NCBI GenBank assembly: GCA_019749915.1
Contig: JAIEPE010000019.1
Coordinates: forward strand, 1 to 64,000
Length of the DNA stretch: 64,000 bases
Source of the DNA: Alphaproteobacteria bacterium
GTDB taxonomy: Bacteria > Pseudomonadota > Alphaproteobacteria > UBA9655
Reading direction: 5' to 3'
Both the position numbers and the translations under genes were made by a program. Positions within the stretch are counted from its first letter, which is position 1. Each line of letters begins with the position of its first letter. Below the pieces are notes generated by a model. It had not been told where the DNA came from and ran no database searches. It was given only the letters and a program-made list of their open reading frames with translations. This document shows positions 26,216-34,940 of the stretch, piece after piece.

Positions 26216-27196
26216 ATGGATATCAAAACACCCTTCAAAATCGTAAGTTTCATCGTCGTCACAACCTTTTTCTCATCTTTTCTTTTTGCCGCAACTCCCC
26301 CTCTTCAAACCATCGCTATAACGCAGATCGCAGATCACCCTTCTGCTAATGCGGTGCGTGAAGGTATTCTTAAAGCCTTAAAAGATCATGGGATTGAAGA
26401 AGGTTCTCAGTATAAAATTATTTATGAAAATGCCCAAGGAAATCCTGTGACTGCTGCACAAATTGCGCAAAAATTTGTGGCCGCGAAACCTTCTGTTCTT
26501 GTTCCCATTACCACAACGTCGACTCAAACGATGGTAAAAGCCGATTTAACCCACGGTCTTCCCATGGTTTTTGCTGCCGTCACTGATCCCATTGCTGCAG
26601 GGGTTGTGACCTCTCTTGCTCATCCGGGAGGCTATATTACAGGGGTTACAGATGCAGCGCCCATTGAGGAACAATTCAAGCTTTTTAAGAAAGTTCTTCC
26701 TCAATTACACACTTTAGGAGTTATTTATAATCCTGGTGATAATAGCTCTGCAACGCCTTTGAAACAGGCACGAGAGATGGCAAAAAAACTTGGTATTACG
26801 TTGGTTGAAGTGACGGCTTTTAAAACCTCTGATGTGTCCGTAGCGGCTCAGAATCTTGTTGGCAAAGGGGTTGATGCCATCTTTGTGCCTCTTGATAATA
26901 CAGTGTTGGCAGCCATGGAATCGGTTTTAAAAATTGCGAACCAAAACAAGGTTCCAGTTTTTTCAAGTGATAAGGATTCCGTGGGGCAGGGGGCGCTTGC
27001 GTCTCTAGGCTATAGCCATTTTGATACGGGTTATGCGGCTGGTGAAATGATTGTAAGTGTTTTAAAGGGGAAAAATCCAGGAGATATCCCTGTTGCTACA
27101 GCTCAAAATCTGAATGTTTATATTAACTCTAAAACAGTTAAGCATTTAAATCTCTCCCTTTCGAAAGAGATTTTAAATCAGGCAACTATGCTTTAG
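26216..27196 (+). CDS. ABC-type periplasmic substrate-binding protein
   Basis: A 326-residue protein with a signal peptide (IVSFIVVTTFFSSFLFA, cleavage near residue 27) and the periplasmic-binding fold of the family annotated as ABC_sub_bind (tryptophan/tyrosine-type uptake in some bacteria): VPITTTSTQTMVKA, MVFAAVTDPIAAGVV, GVIYNPGDNSSATPL, LDNTVLAAM. Usually a permease and ATPase gene follow; here a strong terminator comes straight after, so the binding protein is alone. Its partners may be elsewhere in the genome. Substrate is not deducible. Confidence 0.88.
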   Translation: MDIKTPFKIVSFIVVTTFFSSFLFAATPPLQTIAITQIADHPSANAVREGILKALKDHGIEEGSQYKIIYENAQGNPVTAAQIAQKFVAAKPSVLVPITTTSTQTMVKADLTHGLPMVFAAVTDPIAAGVVTSLAHPGGYITGVTDAAPIEEQFKLFKKVLPQLHTLGVIYNPGDNSSATPLKQAREMAKKLGITLVEVTAFKTSDVSVAAQNLVGKGVDAIFVPLDNTVLAAMESVLKIANQNKVPVFSSDKDSVGQGALASLGYSHFDTGYAAGEMIVSVLKGKNPGDIPVATAQNLNVYINSKTVKHLNLSLSKEILNQATML

Positions 27197-27236
27197 GTGA
27201 TTCGAGATTGAGTATAGTTACCGTTTTCTTGTTAAT

Positions 27237-27286
27237 CCACCTCACTCGTCCCTCTATGGTAAGCGGGTGAGGTGGCTTTAATTTTT
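27237..27286 (+). terminator. Rho-independent terminator of the substrate-binding protein gene
   Basis: A perfect 9-bp stem (CCACCTCAC 27237-27245 with GTGAGGTGG 27267-27275) is followed by CTTTAATTTTT. It ends the gene at 26216. Confidence 0.85.
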
Positions 27287-27412
27287 ACTATTACCTCCAA
27301 TAGGTATACTGATTTCACAAACTTTCTTTAGATAAAAACAAAAATTAACCAGATTTTAATCTCAATCATTTAATAATTAAAGATTATTTAAAATCAAAGT
27401 AAGGTTTTTGCA

Positions 27413-29614
27413 TTGAAATTTTATTTATTTCTACTTTGTGCTTTGTCCAGCTCATCAGCTATGGCTATGAATGAGAAAGATGACCAAATAAGCTCTGACA
27501 CTATAGCAAGACCTGTCGTTCCTCCACTACTGCTTCTAAACAAACAAGATTCTGCTAACTATATCACTAGCCCTCGTACTTTCTCTCTCCCTTATCCTTC
27601 TGCTGCTCCACACTCACCTCTAAGCCCTCGTCCCAATTCGTGGTCTTGTAGCTCCCTTCCACCTCTTAGCCCTCACTCTCAGAATTATCCACTAAGCCCT
27701 AGTTCTTTGCAAAGCCAGTGCTATCTAAGTCAGCGCTATCTTCCTCGGCTTGAAACCGTACTTCCTGAATATTGGCGCGACAAGAGTGAAGTTCTTCTCC
27801 TTTCTCCCTGGGAAAAATTGGAGCCCGTAAAATTCAAAAATGAATTATCTACTCCTGCATCTTCTTCCTCATCAGGCTCTTCCCCAACATATTTTTCCGA
27901 TTCAGGTGACGATAAAGCAGACTTCACAATCAAGTCTGAAGAAGATTTTAACGGTGTTTTATCGAGCTCAATTCAACATTTAAAAATTGATTTTATTCCA
28001 ACAGTAACCCTTCTCAATCAAATTCTAGAAAATCTATCCTCTTTAAAATATCTTTATTTCAACGTTCACTTGAGCAAAAAAAGTTCTGATTCAAGTAAGC
28101 CTATGTTAATGCACGTTAGACACAGATACCTTACCTTAAGCAAACAAGATGCTATTGATTTATCCACTGAAACTATTCTTCAGTTATTACAAGGAAACGA
28201 GGAAGCTCTCCAAGTCATTAGAATAAAAGCAAGTGACGGGCTGCAAGCTGCTCAATATATTCTTGGGCAGATTTATGAGAATCATCAGATGATTCCAGAG
28301 GAAATAAAAGGAGAGAACGAAACGAATGCTCTTCTCTGGTATAAGCAGGCCGAAGGTAATGCAGGGGCACAATATAACCTTGGTCGATACTATCTCACTA
28401 AAGCGAACTCTGAAGCAGGTACCCCGAGGATTAAAGGATGGAGAGAAGGAGCTTTTGAATTATTTAGAGTGGCTGCAGCACAAGGTCATAGAAAAGCACA
28501 ATTTCGCCTTGCAGAATATTACCTAAAGGAACAAATTTCTGAGCCTGTTTTAGTGAAAAAAAGGAATGAAGCTGAAGCTTTTAGATTCTTTAGATTGGCT
28601 GCAGAGCAAGGTCATACGAAAGCGCAAACTTACCTTGGATGGATGTATGCTAAAAAAAATATGAGCCAAGCCGTTCTATGGTTGCAGAGGGCCGCAGATA
28701 AAGGACATCTTGGTGCCCAATATAACCTTGCCATGATCTATAAGGACCCAAGAATTCAATATACTGGTCAAATATCGCAAGAAGAAAGAACTCAAGAGGC
28801 ATTTAGATTGCTTACACTCGCCGCGGGAAGAAACTTTATGGAAGCTTATCTTCCTCTTGGAGATTTATACTATGAAAATCAAGGTCTTCCTTCAGGAATA
28901 TCAAGGTCAGAAAGGATGAATGAAGCTTGGAGATGGTTTCAGCGAGCTGCAGAGGGAAGCGTGGTTGAGGCAAAATTCAAGGTTGCTCTTATGCGTTTAT
29001 ATGAGCAAAAAGTTGAAACTAAAGAGGCAAAAAAGTGGTTTTTTGATGAGATTGATCCATTGTTTTATATCTGGTTTATTCATAGGCATCCCCAAGGAGT
29101 TGGAGAACCCTCACGTGAAAATGATCAAAAAGCAATCGAGTGGCTTCAAGAGGTTATTTCAGAACATGCAATTCCTCGGTTTGGAAAGCAATTCTGGCAA
29201 CTTCCAACAATGCAATTTGCTCTTGGGTGGATGTATATGAATGGTCGAGTTCAAGATGAGCAACCACAAGAAGAACATGATCTCATAGCATTTGATTTAT
29301 TGGATAAGGCTGCCTCACAAGGACTAAGGGAAGCACAATTTTCCCTGGGAAGAATGTATTGGGAAGGACGAATCGCTGGTGGAAAATTACCAGAGAATGA
29401 TTTGATAGCTCTTGATTTGTTTAACAAGGCTTCTGAGAACAATGTTGTAGAAGCACTATTTTACCTTGGGGAAATGTATTACGAAGGGCGTGTTGAAGGC
29501 GGACGGTCAATAGACAATAGTATGAAGGCTACAAAGTTGTATAAGCAAGCAAGTGATAAAGGATTAAAAAAAGCAGAAGATAAACTTAAAATAATTTTTC
29601 GCCTGCCAATTTGA
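27413..29614 (+). CDS. Exported Sel1-repeat protein with Ser/Pro-rich N-terminal region
   Basis: A 733-residue protein read from TTG (AAGG 8 bases upstream) because this gives a proper signal peptide, MKFYLFLLCALSSSSAMA. Residues 50-165 are Ser/Pro-rich with repeated LSP steps. From about 270 to the end come roughly a dozen Sel1-like repeats, for example AQYNLGRYYL, AQFRLAEYYL, AAEQGHTKAQTYLGWMY and AQFSLGRMYWEG. Sel1 repeats form helical solenoids for protein binding and are common in exported host-interaction proteins of intracellular bacteria. Partner and function are not visible. Confidence 0.85.
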   Translation: MKFYLFLLCALSSSSAMAMNEKDDQISSDTIARPVVPPLLLLNKQDSANYITSPRTFSLPYPSAAPHSPLSPRPNSWSCSSLPPLSPHSQNYPLSPSSLQSQCYLSQRYLPRLETVLPEYWRDKSEVLLLSPWEKLEPVKFKNELSTPASSSSSGSSPTYFSDSGDDKADFTIKSEEDFNGVLSSSIQHLKIDFIPTVTLLNQILENLSSLKYLYFNVHLSKKSSDSSKPMLMHVRHRYLTLSKQDAIDLSTETILQLLQGNEEALQVIRIKASDGLQAAQYILGQIYENHQMIPEEIKGENETNALLWYKQAEGNAGAQYNLGRYYLTKANSEAGTPRIKGWREGAFELFRVAAAQGHRKAQFRLAEYYLKEQISEPVLVKKRNEAEAFRFFRLAAEQGHTKAQTYLGWMYAKKNMSQAVLWLQRAADKGHLGAQYNLAMIYKDPRIQYTGQISQEERTQEAFRLLTLAAGRNFMEAYLPLGDLYYENQGLPSGISRSERMNEAWRWFQRAAEGSVVEAKFKVALMRLYEQKVETKEAKKWFFDEIDPLFYIWFIHRHPQGVGEPSRENDQKAIEWLQEVISEHAIPRFGKQFWQLPTMQFALGWMYMNGRVQDEQPQEEHDLIAFDLLDKAASQGLREAQFSLGRMYWEGRIAGGKLPENDLIALDLFNKASENNVVEALFYLGEMYYEGRVEGGRSIDNSMKATKLYKQASDKGLKKAEDKLKIIFRLPI

Positions 29615-29698
29615 GCTAGACTATCTAAAATTTGTACCTTGCTCCCAAATTTCCAATAACGTATCTTTGCAATCAAAAAGAGATGGCAAAATCAATTG

Positions 29699-30595
29699 AT
29701 GTTAAGAGTAACCCCTTGCTTATTTTTCCTTTGTATTCTTTTTGAACCATTGCAAAGCTATGCCACAACTCATTGCCCTCCAGAAGAAGTTAAGAGAGAC
29801 TCACCTCCAAAAATTGGCAATTATGTGCTTCCCGCTTCTCAGCAACCGGGGCCTTTAATAAGTTTTGGGCAAAATATTATTAAGGAAAGTCAAAAAAAAA
29901 CATTCTTATTTTCAGACGTTTTTTTTGGTTCTCGAGATCATTCGATTGATATCATTCCATATGGAGTATATGGACTTACGGATAATTTCTCTGTTCTCCT
30001 GGCTACCCCTATTGCTGCAAGCTATAAACAGAAAAAAAGGCATTCCTCAGGGCTTTCTGATATGTTTTTACAATTAGAATACGCTTTTTATAATGAAAAT
30101 ACGTCCCAGTATGGAGAGCAAGCCACCCTCGTCACCAATGTTTCTTTTCCAACGGGCTCAGCAACAAAACGACCTCCTACAGGGGATGGTTCTTCAAGTT
30201 TTTTCTTAGGGAGTACATTTAATCGAACCTATGTGAATTGGTTTGTTTTTACATCACCGGGAGTCATTTTAACCACATCTCATGATGGGCAAAGGGTGGG
30301 CAATGAATATCTTTACCAGGCAGGCATTGGCAGAAATATTTGCACCATTGATTCTGAATGGATTTTTGCTTGGTTAGTTGAAGCAAATGGTCGGTACACG
30401 GAAAAAACGCATATCAAAGGATACTCCGATCCAAATTCGGGAGGGAATCTCATTGTTGTCACGCCTTCCTTCTGGATTTCTTCAAAGCAAGTAACCCTTC
30501 AATTTGGTGTTGGTTTGCCGGTTGCTCAACATTTGTTTGGGAATCAAACTAAAAACAAATACCTGCTAGCCTCAAATGTGAGCTGGCTTTTTTAA
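29699..30595 (+). CDS. Predicted outer-membrane beta-barrel protein
   Basis: A 298-residue protein with a signal peptide (LRVTPCLFFLCILFEPLQSYA). Its alternating hydrophobic/polar strands, for example IIPYGVYGLTDNFSVLLATPIAASY and VTLQFGVGLPV, and its final aromatic residue (NVSWLF) are typical of outer-membrane barrels sorted by BamA. It resembles the transporter-like family grouped with MetA phenol-degradation outer-membrane proteins, but the substrate is unknown. A TTG one codon upstream is an alternative start. Confidence 0.65.
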   Translation: MLRVTPCLFFLCILFEPLQSYATTHCPPEEVKRDSPPKIGNYVLPASQQPGPLISFGQNIIKESQKKTFLFSDVFFGSRDHSIDIIPYGVYGLTDNFSVLLATPIAASYKQKKRHSSGLSDMFLQLEYAFYNENTSQYGEQATLVTNVSFPTGSATKRPPTGDGSSSFFLGSTFNRTYVNWFVFTSPGVILTTSHDGQRVGNEYLYQAGIGRNICTIDSEWIFAWLVEANGRYTEKTHIKGYSDPNSGGNLIVVTPSFWISSKQVTLQFGVGLPVAQHLFGNQTKNKYLLASNVSWLF

Positions 30596-30795
30596 GGAAG
30601 AGCTTTAGCTACCTCTATTAATTTAATTTTGTAAAATCTAAAATTCTGACTTTTCTGCAGTAGCGTGGTGAATAGTCGACCAGCAACACTAAATTTCTCT
30701 CAACCCTTTTTTTGTAATAGCTCTTAAAGATAGAATGTTGTAACACTTTAAAGGAAGTCACAACACCAGATAAAGTTTAGGTTTTTTAGAATAAC

Positions 30796-31728
30796 ATGCT
30801 TACGCCCCGCGAAAATTTACATCTTTTTGGCCACCTTGAAGCAAAAGAACATTTCTTAAATGCGGTACATTCTCAGCGTTTTCCTCATGGTTGGATTCTC
30901 TCAGGTCCCTTTGGAGTCGGAAAGGCCACATTTGCTTATCACATGGCGCGCTATATCTTATCAAACCGTGAGGATCGCAATACTGCCTTTACCCAAGATA
31001 ATCCTCTTTACTGCCGCATCCGGGCGCAAAGTCATGGGGATTTATGGACAGTGGGGAGCGGCGAGGGAGGGGAAATCGGCATTGAACCCATCCGTCAGCT
31101 GACCTCTTTTTTGAGCCAAACCACTTTTGAAGGGGGGTGGCGCGTTGTTATTATTGATGGGGTTGAAAAGCTTAATCGAAATGCGGCCAATGCCCTTTTG
31201 AAAAGTTTGGAGGAGCCGCCTGCAAAGACTGTTTTTTTCCTCGTCACCGCAAGTCTCAGCGCGCTTTTCCCCACTATTCGCTCGCGCTGTCAAATTCTGC
31301 CTCTTCTTCCCCTAGAAGAGGCGCATGTGAAAAGTGTTCTTCAGTCGCAAAAATTTGATGTGCCCTCTTTTTTCCATGTGGCTCAAGGAAGTCCAGGACG
31401 TTTGATACGCTTGATGGAAGGGAAGGGGGAGCACATCTTCCAAGATCTTACCAAGATATTAGAGGGAGCTCCTGCCGCAACCTTTATCCAAGCTCATGGG
31501 GGGGATGAGGCTTCCTTTGATATTATCGAAGACCTCTTGCGAAACCATCTGCATGCTCACCTGTTGGAAAAAGTGGAGGGCCGTCCTTCCTTCTTTGATT
31601 CTTTGTCTTTGGAGGAAGCATTAGACCTTCACAATAAGGTTACTCATTTATTTGATCAGTGCCGGCGAGCTCAGTTAGATAAGAAAGTAACCTTGAATTG
31701 CATTTTAACCCATTTGAAGATAGCATAA
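30796..31728 (+). CDS. holB: DNA polymerase III delta-prime subunit
   Basis: A 310-residue clamp-loader subunit. It has the AAA+ fold with GPFGVGKATFAYHMA near residue 38, the Walker B region VVIIDGVEKLN, and the LLKSLEEPP and IRSRCQ motifs typical of delta-prime and gamma subunits. It works with the gamma/tau and delta subunits to load the sliding clamp on DNA. metG follows 4 bases after its stop, a pairing common in alphaproteobacteria, so the two are co-transcribed. Confidence 0.93.
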   Translation: MLTPRENLHLFGHLEAKEHFLNAVHSQRFPHGWILSGPFGVGKATFAYHMARYILSNREDRNTAFTQDNPLYCRIRAQSHGDLWTVGSGEGGEIGIEPIRQLTSFLSQTTFEGGWRVVIIDGVEKLNRNAANALLKSLEEPPAKTVFFLVTASLSALFPTIRSRCQILPLLPLEEAHVKSVLQSQKFDVPSFFHVAQGSPGRLIRLMEGKGEHIFQDLTKILEGAPAATFIQAHGGDEASFDIIEDLLRNHLHAHLLEKVEGRPSFFDSLSLEEALDLHNKVTHLFDQCRRAQLDKKVTLNCILTHLKIA

Positions 31729-31732
31729 TAAC

Positions 31733-33259
31733 ATGACAACACGTTACATTACCTCGCCCATCTATTACCTTAACGCAGAACCTCATTTAGGCCATGTTTA
31801 TACAACCGTTGCTGCCGACGTTCTGGCGCGCTATTGGCGCCTTGCAGGCGCGAAAGTAAAGTTCTTGACTGGAACTGATGAACATGGGCAAAAGGTCGTT
31901 CAAGCGGCAGCTGCGGCTGGTGAAAGCCCTAAAGACTACACAGACAAACTTTCCAAGAGATTCTTTGAAATGTGTCGAAAGATTAATGCTTCGGAAGATG
32001 TGTTTATTCGCACCACAGAAACTCGTCATCATGAAGCTGTAAAAGCTTTGTGGAAGCGCTTGGAGGAAACAGGGCAAATCTACAAAAGCTCTTACAAGGG
32101 CTGGTATGCGGTTCGTGATGAGGCCTACTATGAAGAGTCGGAAATTGTTGATGGTAAAGCCCCTACAGGGGCGCCTGTGGAGTGGATGGAGGAAGCCTCT
32201 TACTTCTTCAAACTCTCCGCTTGGGAGCGCCCCCTTCTTGATTATTATGAAGCCAATCCCCGCGCGATTGCCCCTATAGGACGCCGCAATGAGGTCTTAA
32301 GTTTTATTAAGAGTGGTCTCAGGGATTTGTCTATCTCTCGCACAAAGTTTTCCTGGGGCATTGCTGTCCCGTCTGATCCAGAACATGTCATGTACGTATG
32401 GATTGATGCCCTGACCAACTATATTACGGCCCTTGGCTATCCCAATGTCGAAGGAGAAGAGTTTCAAGCCTTTTGGCCTGAATCCATTCATTTGCTTGGA
32501 AAAGACATTCTGCGCTTTCATGCTGTCTATTGGCCTGCTTTTTTGATGGCAGCGGGCCTTACCCCACCCCATCGAATTTTTGCCCATGGCTGGTGGACCT
32601 ATGACGGGGAGAAGATGTCAAAATCCTTAGGCAATGTTGTCAATCCCTTTGAGTTGATTGACACCTTTGGCCTTGATCCTGTGCGCTATTTTCTTATGCG
32701 AGAGATTCCCTTTGGACAAGATGGAAATTACTCGGATGCGGCCATGACTCAACGCCTCAACAGTGATTTGGCTAATGATTTAGGGAATTTGGTGCAGCGC
32801 GTTTTGTCTTTTATTTATAAGAATGCAGGTGCCAAAATTCCAGAAGCAGGCGAGCTTTTAGGAGAAGATCGCGAAATTCTTGCAAAAGCCGCCACTCTTC
32901 ATGAGGTACTGCGAGAAGATATGGACAACCAAGCTCTTCAGGCCTATTGCCAACATATTTGGGAAGTCATTGGGGAAGCCAATCGTTATGTAGATGCTCA
33001 AAGGCCCTGGTCGTTGAAAAAATCAGAAGATCCCAAAGATATCGCCCGCATGGGAACGGTACTTTATGTGCTAGCTGAGGTCATTCGTCATGTAGCCATT
33101 TATGTACAGCCCCTGATGCCTGACTCTGCCTCAAAAATCTTGGATCAATTGGGCCAAACAGAACGTACCTTTGAGGGCTTGCAGACGCCTCTTAAGTCAG
33201 GAACTCCTTTAACAGAGCCCCAGGGGTTGTTTCCTCGACGAGAGGCACTGACGAACTGA
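31733..33259 (+). CDS. metG: Methionyl-tRNA synthetase
   Basis: A 508-residue class I aminoacyl-tRNA synthetase that charges tRNA-Met. The HIGH-type motif is EPHLGHVYT near residues 16-24 and the KMSKS loop is at about 293-297 (GEKMSKSLG). Length corresponds to the short alphaproteobacterial form without the C-terminal dimerisation/tRNA-binding extension. No zinc-knuckle cysteine cluster is evident in the connective peptide. It is translationally close to holB. Confidence 0.97.
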   Translation: MTTRYITSPIYYLNAEPHLGHVYTTVAADVLARYWRLAGAKVKFLTGTDEHGQKVVQAAAAAGESPKDYTDKLSKRFFEMCRKINASEDVFIRTTETRHHEAVKALWKRLEETGQIYKSSYKGWYAVRDEAYYEESEIVDGKAPTGAPVEWMEEASYFFKLSAWERPLLDYYEANPRAIAPIGRRNEVLSFIKSGLRDLSISRTKFSWGIAVPSDPEHVMYVWIDALTNYITALGYPNVEGEEFQAFWPESIHLLGKDILRFHAVYWPAFLMAAGLTPPHRIFAHGWWTYDGEKMSKSLGNVVNPFELIDTFGLDPVRYFLMREIPFGQDGNYSDAAMTQRLNSDLANDLGNLVQRVLSFIYKNAGAKIPEAGELLGEDREILAKAATLHEVLREDMDNQALQAYCQHIWEVIGEANRYVDAQRPWSLKKSEDPKDIARMGTVLYVLAEVIRHVAIYVQPLMPDSASKILDQLGQTERTFEGLQTPLKSGTPLTEPQGLFPRREALTN

Positions 33260-33268
33260 CAACTTTAT

Positions 33269-33356
33269 CGTCATCACGAGCCCACGCAGTGGGCGTGGTG
33301 ATCCATTTTGATTAAGCGATGGATTGCCGCGGCCCTTTCAGGGCCTCGCAATGACG
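33269..33356. repeat. Dispersed palindromic element, family A, copy 1
   Basis: Begins CGTCATCACGAGCCCACGCA and ends CCTCGCAATGACG, with an inner GATGGATTGCCGCGG. Related copies lie at 39738-39828 and 44308-44402. The ends form an inverted repeat (CGTCATNRCGAG / CTCGCANTGACG). It may also end metG transcription. Confidence 0.8.
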
Positions 33357-33540
33357 GGATTTTAGTGGATTGTTCTCACAAATTATATAGTCTCATATAG
33401 AGTCGAAAGTCTTGCCAAGTCATCGAATTTTCTCACAGGATATCTATGTGAGATTATGTGAGCAAAGTCAAGGTTGCAAAAAACTTGATATCCTTATAAA
33501 TATTATTAATATAATGTTTTTATATAAATTTATGGTGTAA

Positions 33541-34878
33541 ATGATGAGTATTTTCAGAAAAATAAAATTAGCTCTTTTTTCGTCTGGCTTTATATTAGCC
33601 TCTCATAATGCTTATGCGATGACTGATGAAGAGAAGGAGAAGTTGCCTAAAGGATTACCAGTAGTAAAGCTTCTGTCTGGGGGTTCTAATGAGCTTGCAT
33701 CATCCTCTTCTCCGTTACTCCAGTGTGTAGTTGATGAGCTTTCTGCGCACTTAGCCTTAAAGAGTTCTGAAGGAGAGAGTGCAATGCCATCTTCGTCAGT
33801 GCCGAATACAGATACTTTAAATGATTCTGAAGAAGAGATAGCTACATCATCTTCTTCACCGCCAACACTAAAAACAAGCTCTATTCATAAGGATAAACTT
33901 AATGATATTGCAGGACGCTTAGCTCCAGTTGGTTCTGCTCTAAAGACTTTTTTAGAAAGTCCCCTAACAAGTCCTCAAACAAAAAGACAATCTGTAAGCT
34001 CCCCAACAAGTCCTCGAGAAAAAAGGAAATCTATAAAAAGTAGAAGAAGAAAAAATACCCTTGAAATTTCAAGTCCATCTCCCAACAACATGACAAGTAC
34101 ATCTGTTGAGAATTACCAAGAAGAGCTTCCAAATTGCCTTCGTGAATTTTCTAATAAATTTAAAACTGTGGACTATATGATCTTGCCGAGAGAGAGACAG
34201 GAAGAATTTTATCAACTCCTTTCTTCTTTTAAAGATGTAGAAAAGATATACCAAGAATACATTAATCCCGAATATTGCTCTACTATTGAAAATCTTTACA
34301 ATGATCTTCACAATATTACTGTTGTGGACACGACACGTCGTTTCCATCTAATAAGAATGGCTACTGCCCCTATCATAAAAGAAGCAGCAGCAGCGCGCAA
34401 GGCAGCAGAAGAAGCACATCAAATAGTAGGAGAGGCTGATTCAGAGGTAGATGGAATAGAAGGATATACATTATCCAGAGGATCTTCTTTGTCTTCTATC
34501 CCTACCCCACCTCCTCTTTCACCACGGGGTAACAGAAGTTTTCCATCTTCTCCTCCTCCAGCGCCTCCGGGACTTTCTAGGAATGAATCTTCCGCATCTG
34601 CTCCTTCATTGTTACCTCTACAACAAGAAGGGACATCATCTCCTAGACCGCTTCCAGTGCCTCCATCTGGAAAAACCCCTTCATCTTCCTTTTCTGTATC
34701 GCCACCTTCCTCATCCGCTCCGACGCGTCCTCCGCGTTCACGTTCTATTTCAACTCCAGTTCGGAAGATGGTGCCTCCTACTTCCTCCTCTCCAACTTCC
34801 CCTCTTCCTAACAGAAGATGGGCGCAGTATCATGAGGGGCCTGTAGATCTGTCGGGTCAGTACGATCAGTCTGATTAG
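33541..34878 (+). CDS. Exported Ser/Pro-rich protein with SH3-ligand-like motifs
   Basis: A 445-residue protein with a signal peptide (IKLALFSSGFILASHNAYA, cleavage near residue 26). Residues 50-185 are Ser/Thr/Pro-rich and include a basic cluster at 161-171 (KRKSIKSRRRK). Residues 192-300 are a predicted helical domain with no family I recognise. Residues 312-425 are proline-rich: RPLPVPP at 369-375 fits the class I SH3-ligand pattern RxxPxxP, and PTRPPR at 394-399 fits the class II pattern PxxPxR. These features suggest a protein meant for a eukaryotic host, but no secretion system is visible here. A perfect hairpin follows the stop. The start has no clear ribosome site. Confidence 0.7.
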   Translation: MMSIFRKIKLALFSSGFILASHNAYAMTDEEKEKLPKGLPVVKLLSGGSNELASSSSPLLQCVVDELSAHLALKSSEGESAMPSSSVPNTDTLNDSEEEIATSSSSPPTLKTSSIHKDKLNDIAGRLAPVGSALKTFLESPLTSPQTKRQSVSSPTSPREKRKSIKSRRRKNTLEISSPSPNNMTSTSVENYQEELPNCLREFSNKFKTVDYMILPRERQEEFYQLLSSFKDVEKIYQEYINPEYCSTIENLYNDLHNITVVDTTRRFHLIRMATAPIIKEAAAARKAAEEAHQIVGEADSEVDGIEGYTLSRGSSLSSIPTPPPLSPRGNRSFPSSPPPAPPGLSRNESSASAPSLLPLQQEGTSSPRPLPVPPSGKTPSSSFSVSPPSSSAPTRPPRSRSISTPVRKMVPPTSSSPTSPLPNRRWAQYHEGPVDLSGQYDQSD

Positions 34879-34894
34879 CTTTTTAGTAGAGTAT

Positions 34895-34932
34895 TGAGCC
34901 CCGTGGTTTAACCACGGGGCGTCATGTTTTTT
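34895..34932 (+). terminator. Rho-independent terminator formed by a single unit of palindrome family B
   Basis: GCCCCGTGGTT (34898-34908) pairs perfectly with AACCACGGGGC (34910-34920), followed by GTCATGTTTTTT. The sequence TGA...GGGGCGTCA matches the 30-bp unit of repeat family B, so a repeat unit appears to serve as the terminator. Confidence 0.75.
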
Positions 34933-34940
34933 AGATAAAG

